Shown here in pieces: positions 26,832 to 35,835 of a stretch of 64,000 nt of DNA (position 1 is the stretch's first letter; each line of letters opens with the position of its first letter). Origin of the DNA: JAMZMI01 sp049115715 (lineage in GTDB: Bacteria > Bacteroidota > Bacteroidia > Cytophagales > Cyclobacteriaceae); the NCBI GenBank assembly GCA_049115715.1, contig JAGDZQ010000034.1, positions 1 through 64,000 on the forward strand. Direction: 5' to 3'. The notes beneath the pieces were generated by a model. The model was not told the origin of the DNA. It saw only the letters and a program-made list of their open reading frames with translations, and ran no database searches. Made by a program: the position numbers and the translations under genes.

Positions 26832-28046
26832 AAAACTACTTTGAGAGCCTGTAGGGATGGGATTCCTTTATTCAAAGGAATGACGGGAGTAGAAATTTAT
26901 CATTTTGGACATTACATTGATAATTGAAGTATCGAAAGAAGAACACACAGCAAAGGAGCCTTCATCAATCAAATATTGAAGGATTAGAATTTGAAGCAAG
27001 GTTAGAATAAAGTGAACTCTAATTTTAACGTCATTCCCATGCATATGGGAATCACATCATGTAGTTTGATTGAATTGGAGTCACACCTAAAGTTTCTAGA
27101 GTGATGGGATTTTGGATAGCCTTTTTACTCTTCCCATTTTTTAGTAAAATATCAGGAACGAAGAGACTGCAGGGATGGGATTCCTTTATTCAAAGGAATG
27201 ACGGGAATAGAAAATTTATCATTTCGGGCATTACATTGATAATTGAAGTATCGAAAGAAGAACACACAGCAAAGGTGCCTTCATCAATCAAATATTGAAG
27301 GATTAAAATTTGAAGCATCATTAGAATGAAACGGACACCAATTCTGGCGTCATTCCCATGCATATGGGAATCACATCATGTAGTTTGATTGAATTGGAGT
27401 CACACCTAAAGTTTCTAGAGTGATGGAATTTTGGATAGCCTTTTTACTCTTCCCATTTTTTAGTAAAACATCAGGAACGAAGAGACTGCAGGGATGGGAT
27501 TCCTTTATTCAAAGGAATGACGGGAATAGAAAATTTATCATTTCGGGCATTACATTGATAATTGAAATACCGAAAGAAGAACCCACAGCAAAGGCACCTT
27601 CATCAATCAAATATTGAAGGATTAGAATTTGAAGTATGATTAGAATAAAGTGAACCCTAATTTAAAGTCATTCCCATGCATATGGAAATCTCATCATGTG
27701 GTTTACCAGAATTGGGCTCGCACCTAAAGTTTCTAGAGTGATGGAATTTTGGATAGCCTTTTTACTCTTCCCCTTTTTTAGTAAAATATCAGGAACAAAG
27801 AGCCCGTAGGAATAGGATTCCTTTATTCAAAGGAATGAAGAACAAAGAAAATTTATCATTTCGGACATTACATTGATAATTGAAGTATCGAAAGAAGAAC
27901 CCACAGCAAAGGAGCCTTCATCAATCAAATATTGAAGGATTAGAATTTGAAGTATGATTAGAATAAAGTGAACTCTAATTTAAAGTCATTCCCATTCATA
28001 TGGGAATCCCATCATGTGGTTTGATTGGACCGTAGGCACAGCTAGC
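26832..28046. repeat. Tandem array of ~318-bp non-coding repeats (one truncated and three full units)
   Basis: Units begin at 27092, 27411 and 27729 with GTTTCTAGAGTGATGG and are 319, 318 and 318 bp long; a truncated unit (260 bp) precedes them right after the permease stop. Each unit carries two small palindromes: ATTCCTTT/AAAGGAAT with a 4-nt loop, and ATTCCCAT/ATGGGAAT with a 4-nt loop (imperfect in some units). Units differ by scattered substitutions. Two open frames inside are by-products of the repeats. I see no transposase. Confidence 0.9.
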
Positions 28047-28150
28047 GTTTCTGGGTACGGGCATTCTGGATAGAAGCGACCCACGCTGGGTGCTACCCCG
28101 CAGCGAGGAGTACAAGCGGATAGCCTGTGAAATACCCGAATGCTTTTTTT
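28047..28150 (+). ncRNA. Candidate structured RNA with intrinsic terminator
   Basis: This block is GC-rich against its AT-rich surroundings. CGCTG (28084-28088) pairs with CAGCG (28101-28105) and has inner GGT/ACC pairs. GGATAG occurs on both flanks (GGATAGAAGCG and AAGCGGATAGCC). GCATTC (28061-28066) pairs with GAATGC (28138-28143), directly followed by seven T. It resembles an intergenic motif I associate with Bacteroidota genomes but cannot name. It could also be the fixed end of the repeat array rather than an expressed RNA. Confidence 0.4.
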
Positions 28151-28301
28151 CTAGGCCTGACTTGGCTTTTGGATAAGACGATCGAAGAAATAACCATGCA
28201 TTTTGGCTCTACGACCCGCATAAACAATCTTGAACTGCCTCTATAAAAACCTTATTCTATTATTATATGATAGAACATGTGATTTAACCTGCCATTTAGC
28301 T

Positions 28302-28330
28302 TTGTGATTGCCGCAAGCATTATATTTTTG
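28302..28330 (+). promoter_or_regulatory. thrA: Candidate promoter of thrABC
   Basis: TTG is followed after 18 bp by TATTTTTG, a perfect match to the Bacteroidota -7 consensus TAnnTTTG. Transcription would start near 28,337, placing a hairpin at the very 5' end of the mRNA. Confidence 0.5.
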
Positions 28331-28337
28331 CCGTCCA

Positions 28338-28362
28338 TAGCCATTTCATCTTTGAATGGCTA
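28338..28362 (+). promoter_or_regulatory. 5' hairpin in the thrABC leader
   Basis: TAGCCATT pairs perfectly with AATGGCTA around a 9-nt loop, starting at the expected transcript 5' end and ending 12 nt before the thrA ATG. No T run follows, so it is not an intrinsic terminator. It may stabilise the mRNA or affect initiation. Confidence 0.45.
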
Positions 28363-28374
28363 AATATAAAAAGC

Positions 28375-30810
28375 ATGAGAGTACTAAAATTTGGCGGAAC
28401 GTCCGTAGGTTCAGAAGAAGCAATAAGAAAGGTAGCAGAGATTGTTACCGATCTAGCCAAAACAGAGCAACTGATTGTTGTGGTATCGGCAGTAAGTGGC
28501 GTCACGGATAAGCTGATTCAAATAGGAGATCTGGCAAAAACAGGGCAAGCATCTTATCAGGATGCTATATCGGAGCTCAGAACCTTACATCTCTCTCTTT
28601 TCGATGCGCTTACTCAGAAGGGTCAAAGCGAGGAGATCGATGCGATCCTTAATGAGCTAGAAGAAATTTGCAGAGGCGTCTTTCTATTGAAAGAACTCAC
28701 GGCACGTAGCAGCGATTACATTGTAAGTATGGGAGAGCGTCTCTCCTCATTTATCATCGCTTCATTTATCACAACGTCTTTCGAAGAGACCTCTCTTTTT
28801 GATTCCCGATCGGTCATCAAGACCGACAAAGATTTTGGAAATGCGAATGTGGATTTCGCTGCATCTCAAAAGCTGGTGAATGGCCTGAAGCTCAATAAGA
28901 TCAATTTTTTCCCAGGATTTATTGCTTCTACTCCAGACAATGAGACTATCACTCTTGGAAGGGGCGGATCTGATTATACTGCGGCTATTTTAGCAAAGCT
29001 TGCTAAAGCTTCGAGCCTTGAGATATGGACTGACGTTGATGGTATCATGACCTCTGATCCAAGACTCGTAAAAGAAGCGCATTTCATCGATCATGTTTCT
29101 TACGAGGAAGCTCTTGAAATGTCTCACTTCGGGGCTAAAGTGATCTATCCTCCGAGTATTCAGCCTGCTCTGGAGATAGGCATTCCGATTTCTATCAAAA
29201 ACACGTTCAACCCGTCTCATAAAGGCACACATATCACAAAGGAATGGGATGAGGACAAAAAACTTATAAGAGGAATTACGAGCATCAAAGACATTTCCCT
29301 GATCAATCTTTCGGGAGGTGGAATGGTAGGGGTTCCTCGTTTTTCATTTAGACTATTCAAAGCACTATCTGAAAACAAAATCAACGTGATTCTCCTTACT
29401 CAGGCATCTTCTGAGCATACTATATCTATTGGGATTGCCTCCGATGATGCCAAGCTGGCTATCGCATGCTTAACGGAGGAGTTCAAAGTAGAAACCCAAA
29501 ATAGCTCTATCAATCCGATTGATGAAGAAGCGAATCTTTCCATTATCGCGCTGGTAGGAGCCAATATGAGAAATCAGGTGGGAGTAAGCGGCCAAATGTT
29601 TAACGTATTGGGTAAAAATGGGGTGAGCATCAAAGCAATTGCTCAGGGCTCATCAGAACGAAACATATCTGCAGTAATAGCTAAAGATGATCTCGACAAA
29701 GCGCTGAACGTACTGCACGAAAGCTTCTTCCTATCAAACAGCAAAAGAATCAATCTATTTATAATAGGCGTAGGCAATGTAGGAAAAGCATTTTTGAATC
29801 AGTTGACGAGTCAATTTACATTTCTCAAGAAGCAACATCAGCTGAACATCAAGGTCATAGGTCTGGCGAACTCCAGAAAAATGACTTTCATCAAAGACGG
29901 AACACCTCTCTCCAAATGGAAAGAAAACATGGAAGCTGCTTCTGAGAGTTTCGACAAAAAGCTATTCTTTGAGTACATGGAGCAATACAACCTTAGAAAC
30001 TCCATCTTCATTGACATCACAGGGTCTGAGGAGATCGCATCAATGTATCCTGATGTCCTGAAAGAAAGCATCTCAGTAGTCACTCCGAACAAGATTGCTG
30101 CTACAGGTAAGTTTGAGGATTATAAAGCACTGAAAGAAACATCCGGACGGTTTGGCAGTCAGTTTCTCTTTGAAACCAATGTCTGCGCAGGACTACCCGT
30201 ATTATCTACTTTGTCCGACTTGATTAAGTCTGGAGATCAAGTGCATTCGGTACAAGCTGTTCTTTCTGGTACACTCAATTTCCTTTTCAACGAATATGAC
30301 GGGACAGAGAAGTTTGTCAGCGTAATCAAACGCGCCAAAGATATGGGCTATACTGAGCCGGATCCAAGACTTGACCTTTTCTGCGAAGATGTAAAAAGAA
30401 AGATCCTAATTCTCATAAGAGAAAGTGGATATGTGCATGAGCTTGACGAAATCGCGCTAGCCCCATTCTTACCAGAAAGCTGCATGGAAAGTTCTTCGAT
30501 AGAGGACTTCTACAGCAAAGTAGAAAAAGCAGAAGATCACTTCAAGGGGCTGTATGAAAAATCAAAAGCTTCTGGCTCTCAATTAAGAGTTGTGGCGAGT
30601 TATGAAAATGGACGTGCTTCTGTGGGACTACAAGAGATTGCTTCTAATCATCCATTTTACTACCTGGAAGGAAGCGACAACATTGTGCTATTCTACACCA
30701 ATAGATACAAAGCGCAACCACTTGTAATCAAAGGAGCAGGTGCCGGCGCAGATGTAACTGCCTCAGGCATCTTTGCTGATGTTTTAAGAATCGCACAATC
30801 GGAATACTGA
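28375..30810 (+). CDS. thrA: Bifunctional aspartate kinase / homoserine dehydrogenase
   Basis: This 811-residue fusion catalyses the first and third steps from aspartate to threonine. The kinase half starts at MRVLKFGGTSVGSEEA and has VVVSAVSGVTDKL, followed by ACT regulatory domains (~310-450). The dehydrogenase half has the Rossmann motif IGVGNVGKAFL near residue 464, ITGSEEIASMY, VVTPNKIA, and the catalytic region TNVCAGLPVL. It heads thrABC. Threonine feedback through the ACT domains is expected from the family. Confidence 0.96.
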   Translation: MRVLKFGGTSVGSEEAIRKVAEIVTDLAKTEQLIVVVSAVSGVTDKLIQIGDLAKTGQASYQDAISELRTLHLSLFDALTQKGQSEEIDAILNELEEICRGVFLLKELTARSSDYIVSMGERLSSFIIASFITTSFEETSLFDSRSVIKTDKDFGNANVDFAASQKLVNGLKLNKINFFPGFIASTPDNETITLGRGGSDYTAAILAKLAKASSLEIWTDVDGIMTSDPRLVKEAHFIDHVSYEEALEMSHFGAKVIYPPSIQPALEIGIPISIKNTFNPSHKGTHITKEWDEDKKLIRGITSIKDISLINLSGGGMVGVPRFSFRLFKALSENKINVILLTQASSEHTISIGIASDDAKLAIACLTEEFKVETQNSSINPIDEEANLSIIALVGANMRNQVGVSGQMFNVLGKNGVSIKAIAQGSSERNISAVIAKDDLDKALNVLHESFFLSNSKRINLFIIGVGNVGKAFLNQLTSQFTFLKKQHQLNIKVIGLANSRKMTFIKDGTPLSKWKENMEAASESFDKKLFFEYMEQYNLRNSIFIDITGSEEIASMYPDVLKESISVVTPNKIAATGKFEDYKALKETSGRFGSQFLFETNVCAGLPVLSTLSDLIKSGDQVHSVQAVLSGTLNFLFNEYDGTEKFVSVIKRAKDMGYTEPDPRLDLFCEDVKRKILILIRESGYVHELDEIALAPFLPESCMESSSIEDFYSKVEKAEDHFKGLYEKSKASGSQLRVVASYENGRASVGLQEIASNHPFYYLEGSDNIVLFYTNRYKAQPLVIKGAGAGADVTASGIFADVLRIAQSEY

Positions 30811-30811
30811 T

Positions 30812-31741
30812 ATGAACGCCATTAAAGTTTTTGCTCCTGCCTCAGTGGCCAATGTGGGTTGTGGATACGACACCATAGGTTTTGCTATAGATGGACTTGG
30901 GGATGAAATCACCATGTCCAAAAGGGACGACTCCAAACTTGTCATAGACGAGATCATTGGTGCTGATCTACCTCTTGCTCCTGAAGAAAATGTAGCTACG
31001 ATAGCCATACAAGCTTTGCTTGATCACATCGGATCTAAGCAAGGGTTCAACATCACAATCAAAAAATTATTCAAACCCGGAAGTGGGCTTGGCTCAAGTG
31101 CCTCCAGCGCAGCAGGAGCTGTGTTTGCAGCAAATGCGCTATTGGGAGAGCCAATAGAAGAAAAAGTGGATTTACTCCCATTTTCCTTAGAAGGAGAAGC
31201 CTTTGCTTCCAAATGCTATCATGCAGACAATGTAGCTCCCTCTCTCATGGGAGGATTCAATGTAATCCGGAGCTACGAGCCGGAGCTTGACATCTTTCAG
31301 GTAAACGTTCCCTCTGACTTGTGGGTACTGATCATATTCCCAGATGTGGTGATCAAAACTGCCGAGTCCAAAAAACTCATCCCGACCACTTTAAGCATCA
31401 AAGATGCCCGAGATCAATGGTCCAATGTGGCCGGACTTATTCAGGCATTCAACGTGCATGATTTTGATTTACTCAAAAAGTCAGTGACCGACTTGGTAGC
31501 CGAGCCTGTACGAAAGGGTTTGATACCTGGCTATGATGAAGTTAAAGCACTTGCTTTTGATCATGGAAGCGTAGGTTTCAACATATCAGGCTCAGGTCCC
31601 AGCATGTTTGGTTTCTTCAAAAATGAGAAGGAAATGAATCGTGCAAAACCTGAGATTCAAAAACTATACGAAGGCAAAAAACTTCCCGTAATTCTACACG
31701 CATCCAAAATCAACCTACATGGTTGTGAAGTGATTGACTGA
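30812..31741 (+). CDS. thrB: Homoserine kinase
   Basis: This GHMP-family kinase phosphorylates homoserine with ATP. The glycine/serine loop PGSGLGSSASS lies at residues 89-99 and the N-terminal APASVANVGCGYDTIGFA motif is typical. Length 309 is normal. It starts 1 bp after thrA. Confidence 0.95.
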   Translation: MNAIKVFAPASVANVGCGYDTIGFAIDGLGDEITMSKRDDSKLVIDEIIGADLPLAPEENVATIAIQALLDHIGSKQGFNITIKKLFKPGSGLGSSASSAAGAVFAANALLGEPIEEKVDLLPFSLEGEAFASKCYHADNVAPSLMGGFNVIRSYEPELDIFQVNVPSDLWVLIIFPDVVIKTAESKKLIPTTLSIKDARDQWSNVAGLIQAFNVHDFDLLKKSVTDLVAEPVRKGLIPGYDEVKALAFDHGSVGFNISGSGPSMFGFFKNEKEMNRAKPEIQKLYEGKKLPVILHASKINLHGCEVID

Positions 31742-31752
31742 ATCAAATTCGC

Positions 31753-33039
31753 ATGAAATTTTATAGCACCAAAGGAAAAAACAAATTAGTCCCTTTCAGA
31801 GAAGCGGTCATCAAAAGCCTACCTGAAGATAATGGGCTCTACTTTCCAGAACGCATTCCAAGTCTGGAGGGCTCGTTCTTTGATGCTTTAAAAACATACT
31901 CACTTCCTGAAATAGGATTTGAAGTCATGAAAAACTTTTGCGCTGAGGATATCCCGGAAGCGAAGCTGAGTGAAATCATGCAAGACGTTCTCAGTTTTGA
32001 GACACCTATCAAGAAAATCAAGAACAACATCTATAGTTTGGAGCTATTCCATGGCCCTACTTATGCGTTTAAAGACGTTGGTGCAAGATTCTTAGCGAGA
32101 TGTCTGGGATACTTCAATCAATCGGATAATAAAGAAGTAACCATCCTTGTTGCCACATCGGGTGACACAGGTGGGGCTGTTGCCGCTGGGTTTTACAAAG
32201 TTCCCGGAGTAAAAGTGATTATCCTCTACCCTTCCGGGAAAGTAAGTGACTTACAAGAGAAGCAACTCACCACTCTAGGTGAAAACATTAGCGCATTGGA
32301 AATAGACGGTGATTTTGACAACTGTCAGGCACTGGTAAAAAAAGCTTTTCTTGATAAAGAGATAAACGAGCACATACAGCTCTCTTCCGCAAACTCCATC
32401 AACATCGCCAGATGGATGCCTCAGTCCATTTACTACTATGAAGCTCTTAAGCAGCTTGAAAGCACAGAAAACTGTGTAATGGCTGTACCAAGTGGAAACT
32501 ATGGAAACATCACCGCAGGCATGCTTGCTAAGAAAATGGGGCTTCCTATCCATAGATTCATAGCCGCGTCAAACGCAAATGACATAGTGCCAAGGTATCT
32601 ATCCAAAGGAAGCTACGAAATCCAACCAACGGTTGCCACATTGAGTAACGCCATGGATGTGAGCAACCCCAGCAACTTTCCACGAATGATGGAGTTGTAC
32701 GATCAAAACTGGCAAGATGTGAAGTCCGACACAACTGGCTTCTCACTAGATGATGCAGAGACCCTTAATACGATGGCCGTATGCGAAAAAGACAATGACT
32801 ACATACTGGATCCCCATGGAGCTATAGGCTATGAAGCGCTTCTTCAAAACCTAAAGGAAGAGGAACAAGGCATCTTTCTAGAAACAGCCCATCCTTGCAA
32901 ATTTGCTGACACGGTGGAAAGTGCTCTTGGTAAAACAATACCAGTTCCGGAATTCGCTGAAGGCTTAATGACCCAAAAGAAAGTTGCAACAAAAATGGAC
33001 AGTAGCTTCGAATCCTTCAAAAACCACCTTTTGGGTTAG
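31753..33039 (+). CDS. thrC: Threonine synthase
   Basis: This PLP enzyme converts phosphohomoserine to threonine. The PLP lysine is Lys107 in GPTYAFKDVGARFL; ATSGDTGGAVA is the phosphate-binding loop. Length 428 is normal for the short class. It starts 11 bp after thrB. Its product is the substrate of the ilvA enzyme encoded upstream in this window. Confidence 0.95.
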   Translation: MKFYSTKGKNKLVPFREAVIKSLPEDNGLYFPERIPSLEGSFFDALKTYSLPEIGFEVMKNFCAEDIPEAKLSEIMQDVLSFETPIKKIKNNIYSLELFHGPTYAFKDVGARFLARCLGYFNQSDNKEVTILVATSGDTGGAVAAGFYKVPGVKVIILYPSGKVSDLQEKQLTTLGENISALEIDGDFDNCQALVKKAFLDKEINEHIQLSSANSINIARWMPQSIYYYEALKQLESTENCVMAVPSGNYGNITAGMLAKKMGLPIHRFIAASNANDIVPRYLSKGSYEIQPTVATLSNAMDVSNPSNFPRMMELYDQNWQDVKSDTTGFSLDDAETLNTMAVCEKDNDYILDPHGAIGYEALLQNLKEEEQGIFLETAHPCKFADTVESALGKTIPVPEFAEGLMTQKKVATKMDSSFESFKNHLLG

Positions 33040-33285
33040 TCCCTACAAACACATCTGAATTTTTTGGCTTTCAGGGGACTCATACAAGTTCCTTTTGAAT
33101 GAAGTGCAGGTGTTCTCCTTGCTTTCGGCTTAGTTTTTCAAATCCGACAACAATCTGTTATCTTCTCCGCTTTTTACCGCTTTTTGTTGGTCATTAAGAC
33201 TAACTAAATCAGTTTTCCGCTACTTGATCCAAGGATCAAAACACCCTGTTCTTCACCGTTTTCTAAGATCAAAACTTAAAAATTT
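33040..33285. other. Gap after thrC
   Basis: This holds no recognisable gene, and I see no clear terminator after thrC. The first base pairs of the duplicated lipoprotein/TPR cassette follow at about 33,286 (block TTTCACTTTAAG). Confidence 0.4.
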
Positions 33286-33318
33286 CACTTTAAGAGGTGC
33301 GTTTTATTGAGCTTATTT

Positions 33319-33347
33319 TCAGATAGTTATATAACAGAACTATCTGA
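33319..33347 (+). promoter_or_regulatory. Inverted repeat upstream of lipoprotein gene 1
   Basis: TCAGATAGTT pairs with AACTATCTGA over a 9-nt spacer, and a third box TCAGAT follows at 33351. The same arms occur at the same place in cassette 2 with a different spacer, so the palindrome, not just the sequence, is conserved. It could be an operator. A weak promoter (TTG, 20 bp, TAACTTAG) lies downstream at 33364-33394. Confidence 0.55.
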
Positions 33348-33425
33348 TTATCAGATTGTTAACTTGTAAAAGTTAATTTTTTAGATTAACTTAGCAACAT
33401 ATTCAATCATCAAAAATCAGATATT

Positions 33426-33602
33426 ATGAAAAAGTTACTCCCCCTCTTAAGCATTGCTTTTTGCATAGCTGTAATTACTCCGTCATGTTCATCTGACGAA
33501 ACATTTGAAGAAATTGTACTGGATTCAAATTTGGATCAAACAGCTCCAACTAACGGAGACGACACTGAACCAACTCCAATACCTCCTGGTGGCGGAGGAT
33601 AA
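33426..33602 (+). CDS. Small lipoprotein, cassette 1
   Basis: This 58-residue protein starts MKKLLPLLSIAFCIAVITPS and has a lipobox ending in Cys21 (TPSC). The mature part is acidic, with SSDETFEEIVLDSNLDQ, then a Pro-rich stretch and a C-terminal PPGGGG. The core ETFEEIVLDSNLDQ is identical in the second cassette while the tail differs. I do not recognise the family. Being made just before a membrane TPR protein, it may be the ligand or partner of that protein in the periplasm; this is inference from order and duplication. Confidence 0.8.
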   Translation: MKKLLPLLSIAFCIAVITPSCSSDETFEEIVLDSNLDQTAPTNGDDTEPTPIPPGGGG

Positions 33603-33623
33603 GATGCCGTTCATCTAAAATAT

Positions 33624-33656
33624 AGGGCTGGTCAACTTGTTGTCAGCCCTTTTTTT
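33624..33656 (+). terminator. Intrinsic terminator between lipoprotein 1 and TPR gene 1
   Basis: AGGGCTG pairs with CAGCCCT, with further CAAC/GTTG pairing inside, followed by seven T. The motif TATATTTACGCTTAACG follows immediately and is identical in cassette 2. Confidence 0.75.
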
Positions 33657-33687
33657 ATATATTTACGCTTAACGCGAACTGGCAATT

Positions 33688-34944
33688 ATGCGCAAAGTAT
33701 TTTCACTAAGTCTACTACTTACCGCAGTACTATCCTTTGGGTCTGTTAAGACCGATATAGAGGACAAGCACAAGAAAGCCTATGGGTTTCTAGCTACAGA
33801 CTTAGATGCGGCACTTGAGATTGGTTTGGAAACAGAACAAGAAGCTCATGAAGCAGGGTTAGCTTATGAAGAATCTAATTCAGTATTTATTCAAGCATGG
33901 GTATATCAGCAAAGAAAAGAGTTGGGAAAATCTTTCGTACTCTACTTAAGAGCCATGGAAATCTTGAAGCCCTCTGTCGCTGATGAAAAGTCAGCACGCC
34001 TTTATAGCACTTTTTGCAGGAATACAGGAATCATTCTAAGAAACCACTTTGCCTATTCTCAAGCGATCAAATATTTTGACGAAGGAATTTTAATTTCAAA
34101 AGAGAACTCTTTTTACACAAGTCTTTGTGAATTGTATCACATAAAATCAAATGTTCTAAGTGACACGGGGGATAAAGATTCCGCTTTGGAGAACATTGAT
34201 ATTGCAATGACATACGCATCAAAAACTGAGAATCACAAAACCATCCTAAAAGTATTAAATGACAAGGGTCTTATTTTAAACTCATTAGACAGAGGTAAGG
34301 ATGCCAGGGCAGTATTTAAGGAGATTGTTAACTCGGAATTCAACTCCTCTTCAACGTATTTCCTTGGCAAAGCATGGCATAACATTGGGCATTCTTATTT
34401 TTCAGAAGGAAACTTTGATCAAGCGCTTATAGCCTTTAAAAAAGCATCAATCATAAAATCAAAAGAAGCTAACCCTGCAAAAGAATTTATAACATTAACA
34501 GATATGTCTGAGACTTTTTACGAATTAGGTCAATATGACAAAGCTGAAGAATTTGGACTAAAAGCGTCAGAAGCTTACAAAAGTGTTGACATTCTTCCTG
34601 AAAATTATCGAATATTTGAACTCCTATCTTCAATCTACTTTGCAACTGGAGAGTTTGAAGAATCAAGAAAAAATACTCGGATTTATTTATCTGAGAATGA
34701 CAAATTTCTAACCCAACAAGAGGATCTTTTAAGAGTTAAAGATCAATATAAAATGGAACTCTTGGCTGCAGGTTTCTTCCTAGAGGTAAATACCTCCAAA
34801 ACCGAAAGTATCTACACACTACTTATTACCATCTTAAGCTCGCTCCTTACCATAGCGCTTGTCTCTGGGGCTATATGGCAGTACTGGATGAGAAAATCCA
34901 TTAAGAAGTCTATTGATAGCATAAGAAGCGAAAATCTTTTATAA
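33688..34944 (+). CDS. Membrane-anchored TPR protein, cassette 1
   Basis: This 418-residue protein has a signal peptide (VFSLSLLLTAVLSFGS), about eight TPR-like helix pairs (for example GKAWHNIGHSYFSEGNFDQA and YDKAEEFGLKASEAY), a short linker (KDQYKMELLAAGFF), one transmembrane helix at ~373-396 and a short basic tail (MRKSIKKSIDS). TPRs are predicted to face the periplasm. The layout resembles the sensor part of Bacteroidota TPR histidine kinases but there is no output domain. A close paralogue lies 2.2 kb downstream. Function unknown. Confidence 0.8.
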   Translation: MRKVFSLSLLLTAVLSFGSVKTDIEDKHKKAYGFLATDLDAALEIGLETEQEAHEAGLAYEESNSVFIQAWVYQQRKELGKSFVLYLRAMEILKPSVADEKSARLYSTFCRNTGIILRNHFAYSQAIKYFDEGILISKENSFYTSLCELYHIKSNVLSDTGDKDSALENIDIAMTYASKTENHKTILKVLNDKGLILNSLDRGKDARAVFKEIVNSEFNSSSTYFLGKAWHNIGHSYFSEGNFDQALIAFKKASIIKSKEANPAKEFITLTDMSETFYELGQYDKAEEFGLKASEAYKSVDILPENYRIFELLSSIYFATGEFEESRKNTRIYLSENDKFLTQQEDLLRVKDQYKMELLAAGFFLEVNTSKTESIYTLLITILSSLLTIALVSGAIWQYWMRKSIKKSIDSIRSENLL

Positions 34945-35452
34945 GACTGTCTTGTAATTGGGTCATAAGACCCTTCTCTAAGTTTATCACTTTAATTATA
35001 GAAAGCTCCAAAGCATCAGGAGTGCCTTGTTGCAGTTGAAGCCATTTCTCGTTTAATCAATACAATCGAGTCTAATATGCTTTTCAACAAACAAGCATAA
35101 CTCAAATACCCCAACCTTTCTCTCTAATACATTCAAGCAGAACCAACCTTTCGTTCAACACATTGAAAAGGTAGGCGTTAGACAATGCTTCATTTACAGG
35201 AGGGAATTGCAGATTGAAAAGAAATAACCATTCCAGGGTTTAATCACTAAAAACCATTATTCGAAAATTAATAAACGCTGGAGAAAAGGAAAGCCGAAAT
35301 CTTTGAAATTACAAATAATGGTTTAAATCCAACACTCAAAGTAACACCTCAGCTATTACTCTATCCATTTTTCGTTAGGAGCAAACTCTATTTTGAACAA
35401 CACATTAAACATACTGCAATCACTTATACACTATTTTCATTATTCAATAAAA
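34945..35452. other. Spacer between the two cassettes
   Basis: I see no coding frame. A short GGGTC/GACCC hairpin lies just after the TPR stop. An 11-bp inverted repeat (AAACCATTATT at 35251, AATAATGGTTT at 35324) encloses 62 nt without recognisable content. Confidence 0.4.
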
Positions 35453-35463
35453 AATATCACTTT

Positions 35464-35486
35464 AAGGAGAACCGATTATTCTCCTT
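35464..35486 (+). promoter_or_regulatory. Perfect hairpin upstream of cassette 2
   Basis: AAGGAGAA pairs with TTCTCCTT around a 7-nt loop, 5 bp before the conserved TCAGATAG palindrome. The equivalent site of cassette 1 does not keep the pairing, so this may be specific to copy 2 or chance. Confidence 0.35.
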
Positions 35487-35490
35487 ATTT

Positions 35491-35518
35491 TCAGATAGTT
35501 ATGAATGTAACTATCTGA
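35491..35518 (+). promoter_or_regulatory. Inverted repeat upstream of lipoprotein gene 2
   Basis: TCAGATAGTTA pairs with TAACTATCTGA over a 6-nt spacer, the counterpart of the palindrome before lipoprotein 1. The arms are kept and the spacer differs between copies. A -7-like TACTTTAG lies at 35559-35566. Confidence 0.55.
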
Positions 35519-35595
35519 TAGTCAAGTATTTATATTTTTATATTCCTCTTTTTTGGATTACTTTAGCTCCGAATTAAAAATCTAAAATCAGTCTT

Positions 35596-35769
35596 ATGAA
35601 AAAGTTACTATCTATTCTCAGCATTGCATTTTGTATTGCAATTATTTCTCCATCGTGCTCTTCTTCTGACGAAACTTTCGAAGAAATAGTATTGGACTCA
35701 AATCTTGACCAGAAAGCTCCTACTCAAGGAAGTGGCGGTGGCGGAAGTGTTAAGCCAGGAGGTGATTGA
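35596..35769 (+). CDS. Small lipoprotein, cassette 2
   Basis: This 57-residue paralogue of the cassette 1 lipoprotein has signal peptide MKKLLSILSIAFCIAIISPS with lipidated Cys21, the identical core ETFEEIVLDSNLDQ, and a Gly-rich tail GSGGGGSVKPGGD. The constant N-terminal half and variable Gly-rich C-terminus suggest the core is what its partner recognises. The family is unknown to me. Confidence 0.8.
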   Translation: MKKLLSILSIAFCIAIISPSCSSSDETFEEIVLDSNLDQKAPTQGSGGGGSVKPGGD

Positions 35770-35800
35770 TAATTAGAACTCAGATATTTAAATAAATAGG

Positions 35801-35835
35801 ATGGACAAGTAAGTAATTGCTTGTCCATTTTTTTT
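35801..35835 (+). terminator. Intrinsic terminator between lipoprotein 2 and TPR gene 2
   Basis: ATGGACAAG pairs perfectly with CTTGTCCAT around a 10-nt loop, followed by eight T. The stem sequence is unrelated to that of cassette 1, yet position and the trailing motif TATATTTACGCTTAACG are the same. Confidence 0.75.

Noticed and set aside
27101..27617. Two 65-codon open frames with nearly identical products inside the repeat array
   Set aside because: They are the same frame read in two repeat units; the third unit and the truncated one do not keep it open, and the product has no recognisable features.
26832..28046. CRISPR array
   Set aside because: Repeats are ~318 bp with no unique spacers and no cas gene nearby.
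28267..28287. Six-codon frame upstream of thrA as a threonine leader peptide
   Set aside because: It has no threonine, lies upstream of the predicted promoter, and no terminator with T run precedes thrA.
35251..35334. 84-bp segment bounded by 11-bp inverted repeats as a mobile element
   Set aside because: Arms of this length with a 60-nt spacer are expected about once by chance in a window this size; no flanking duplication or second copy was seen.
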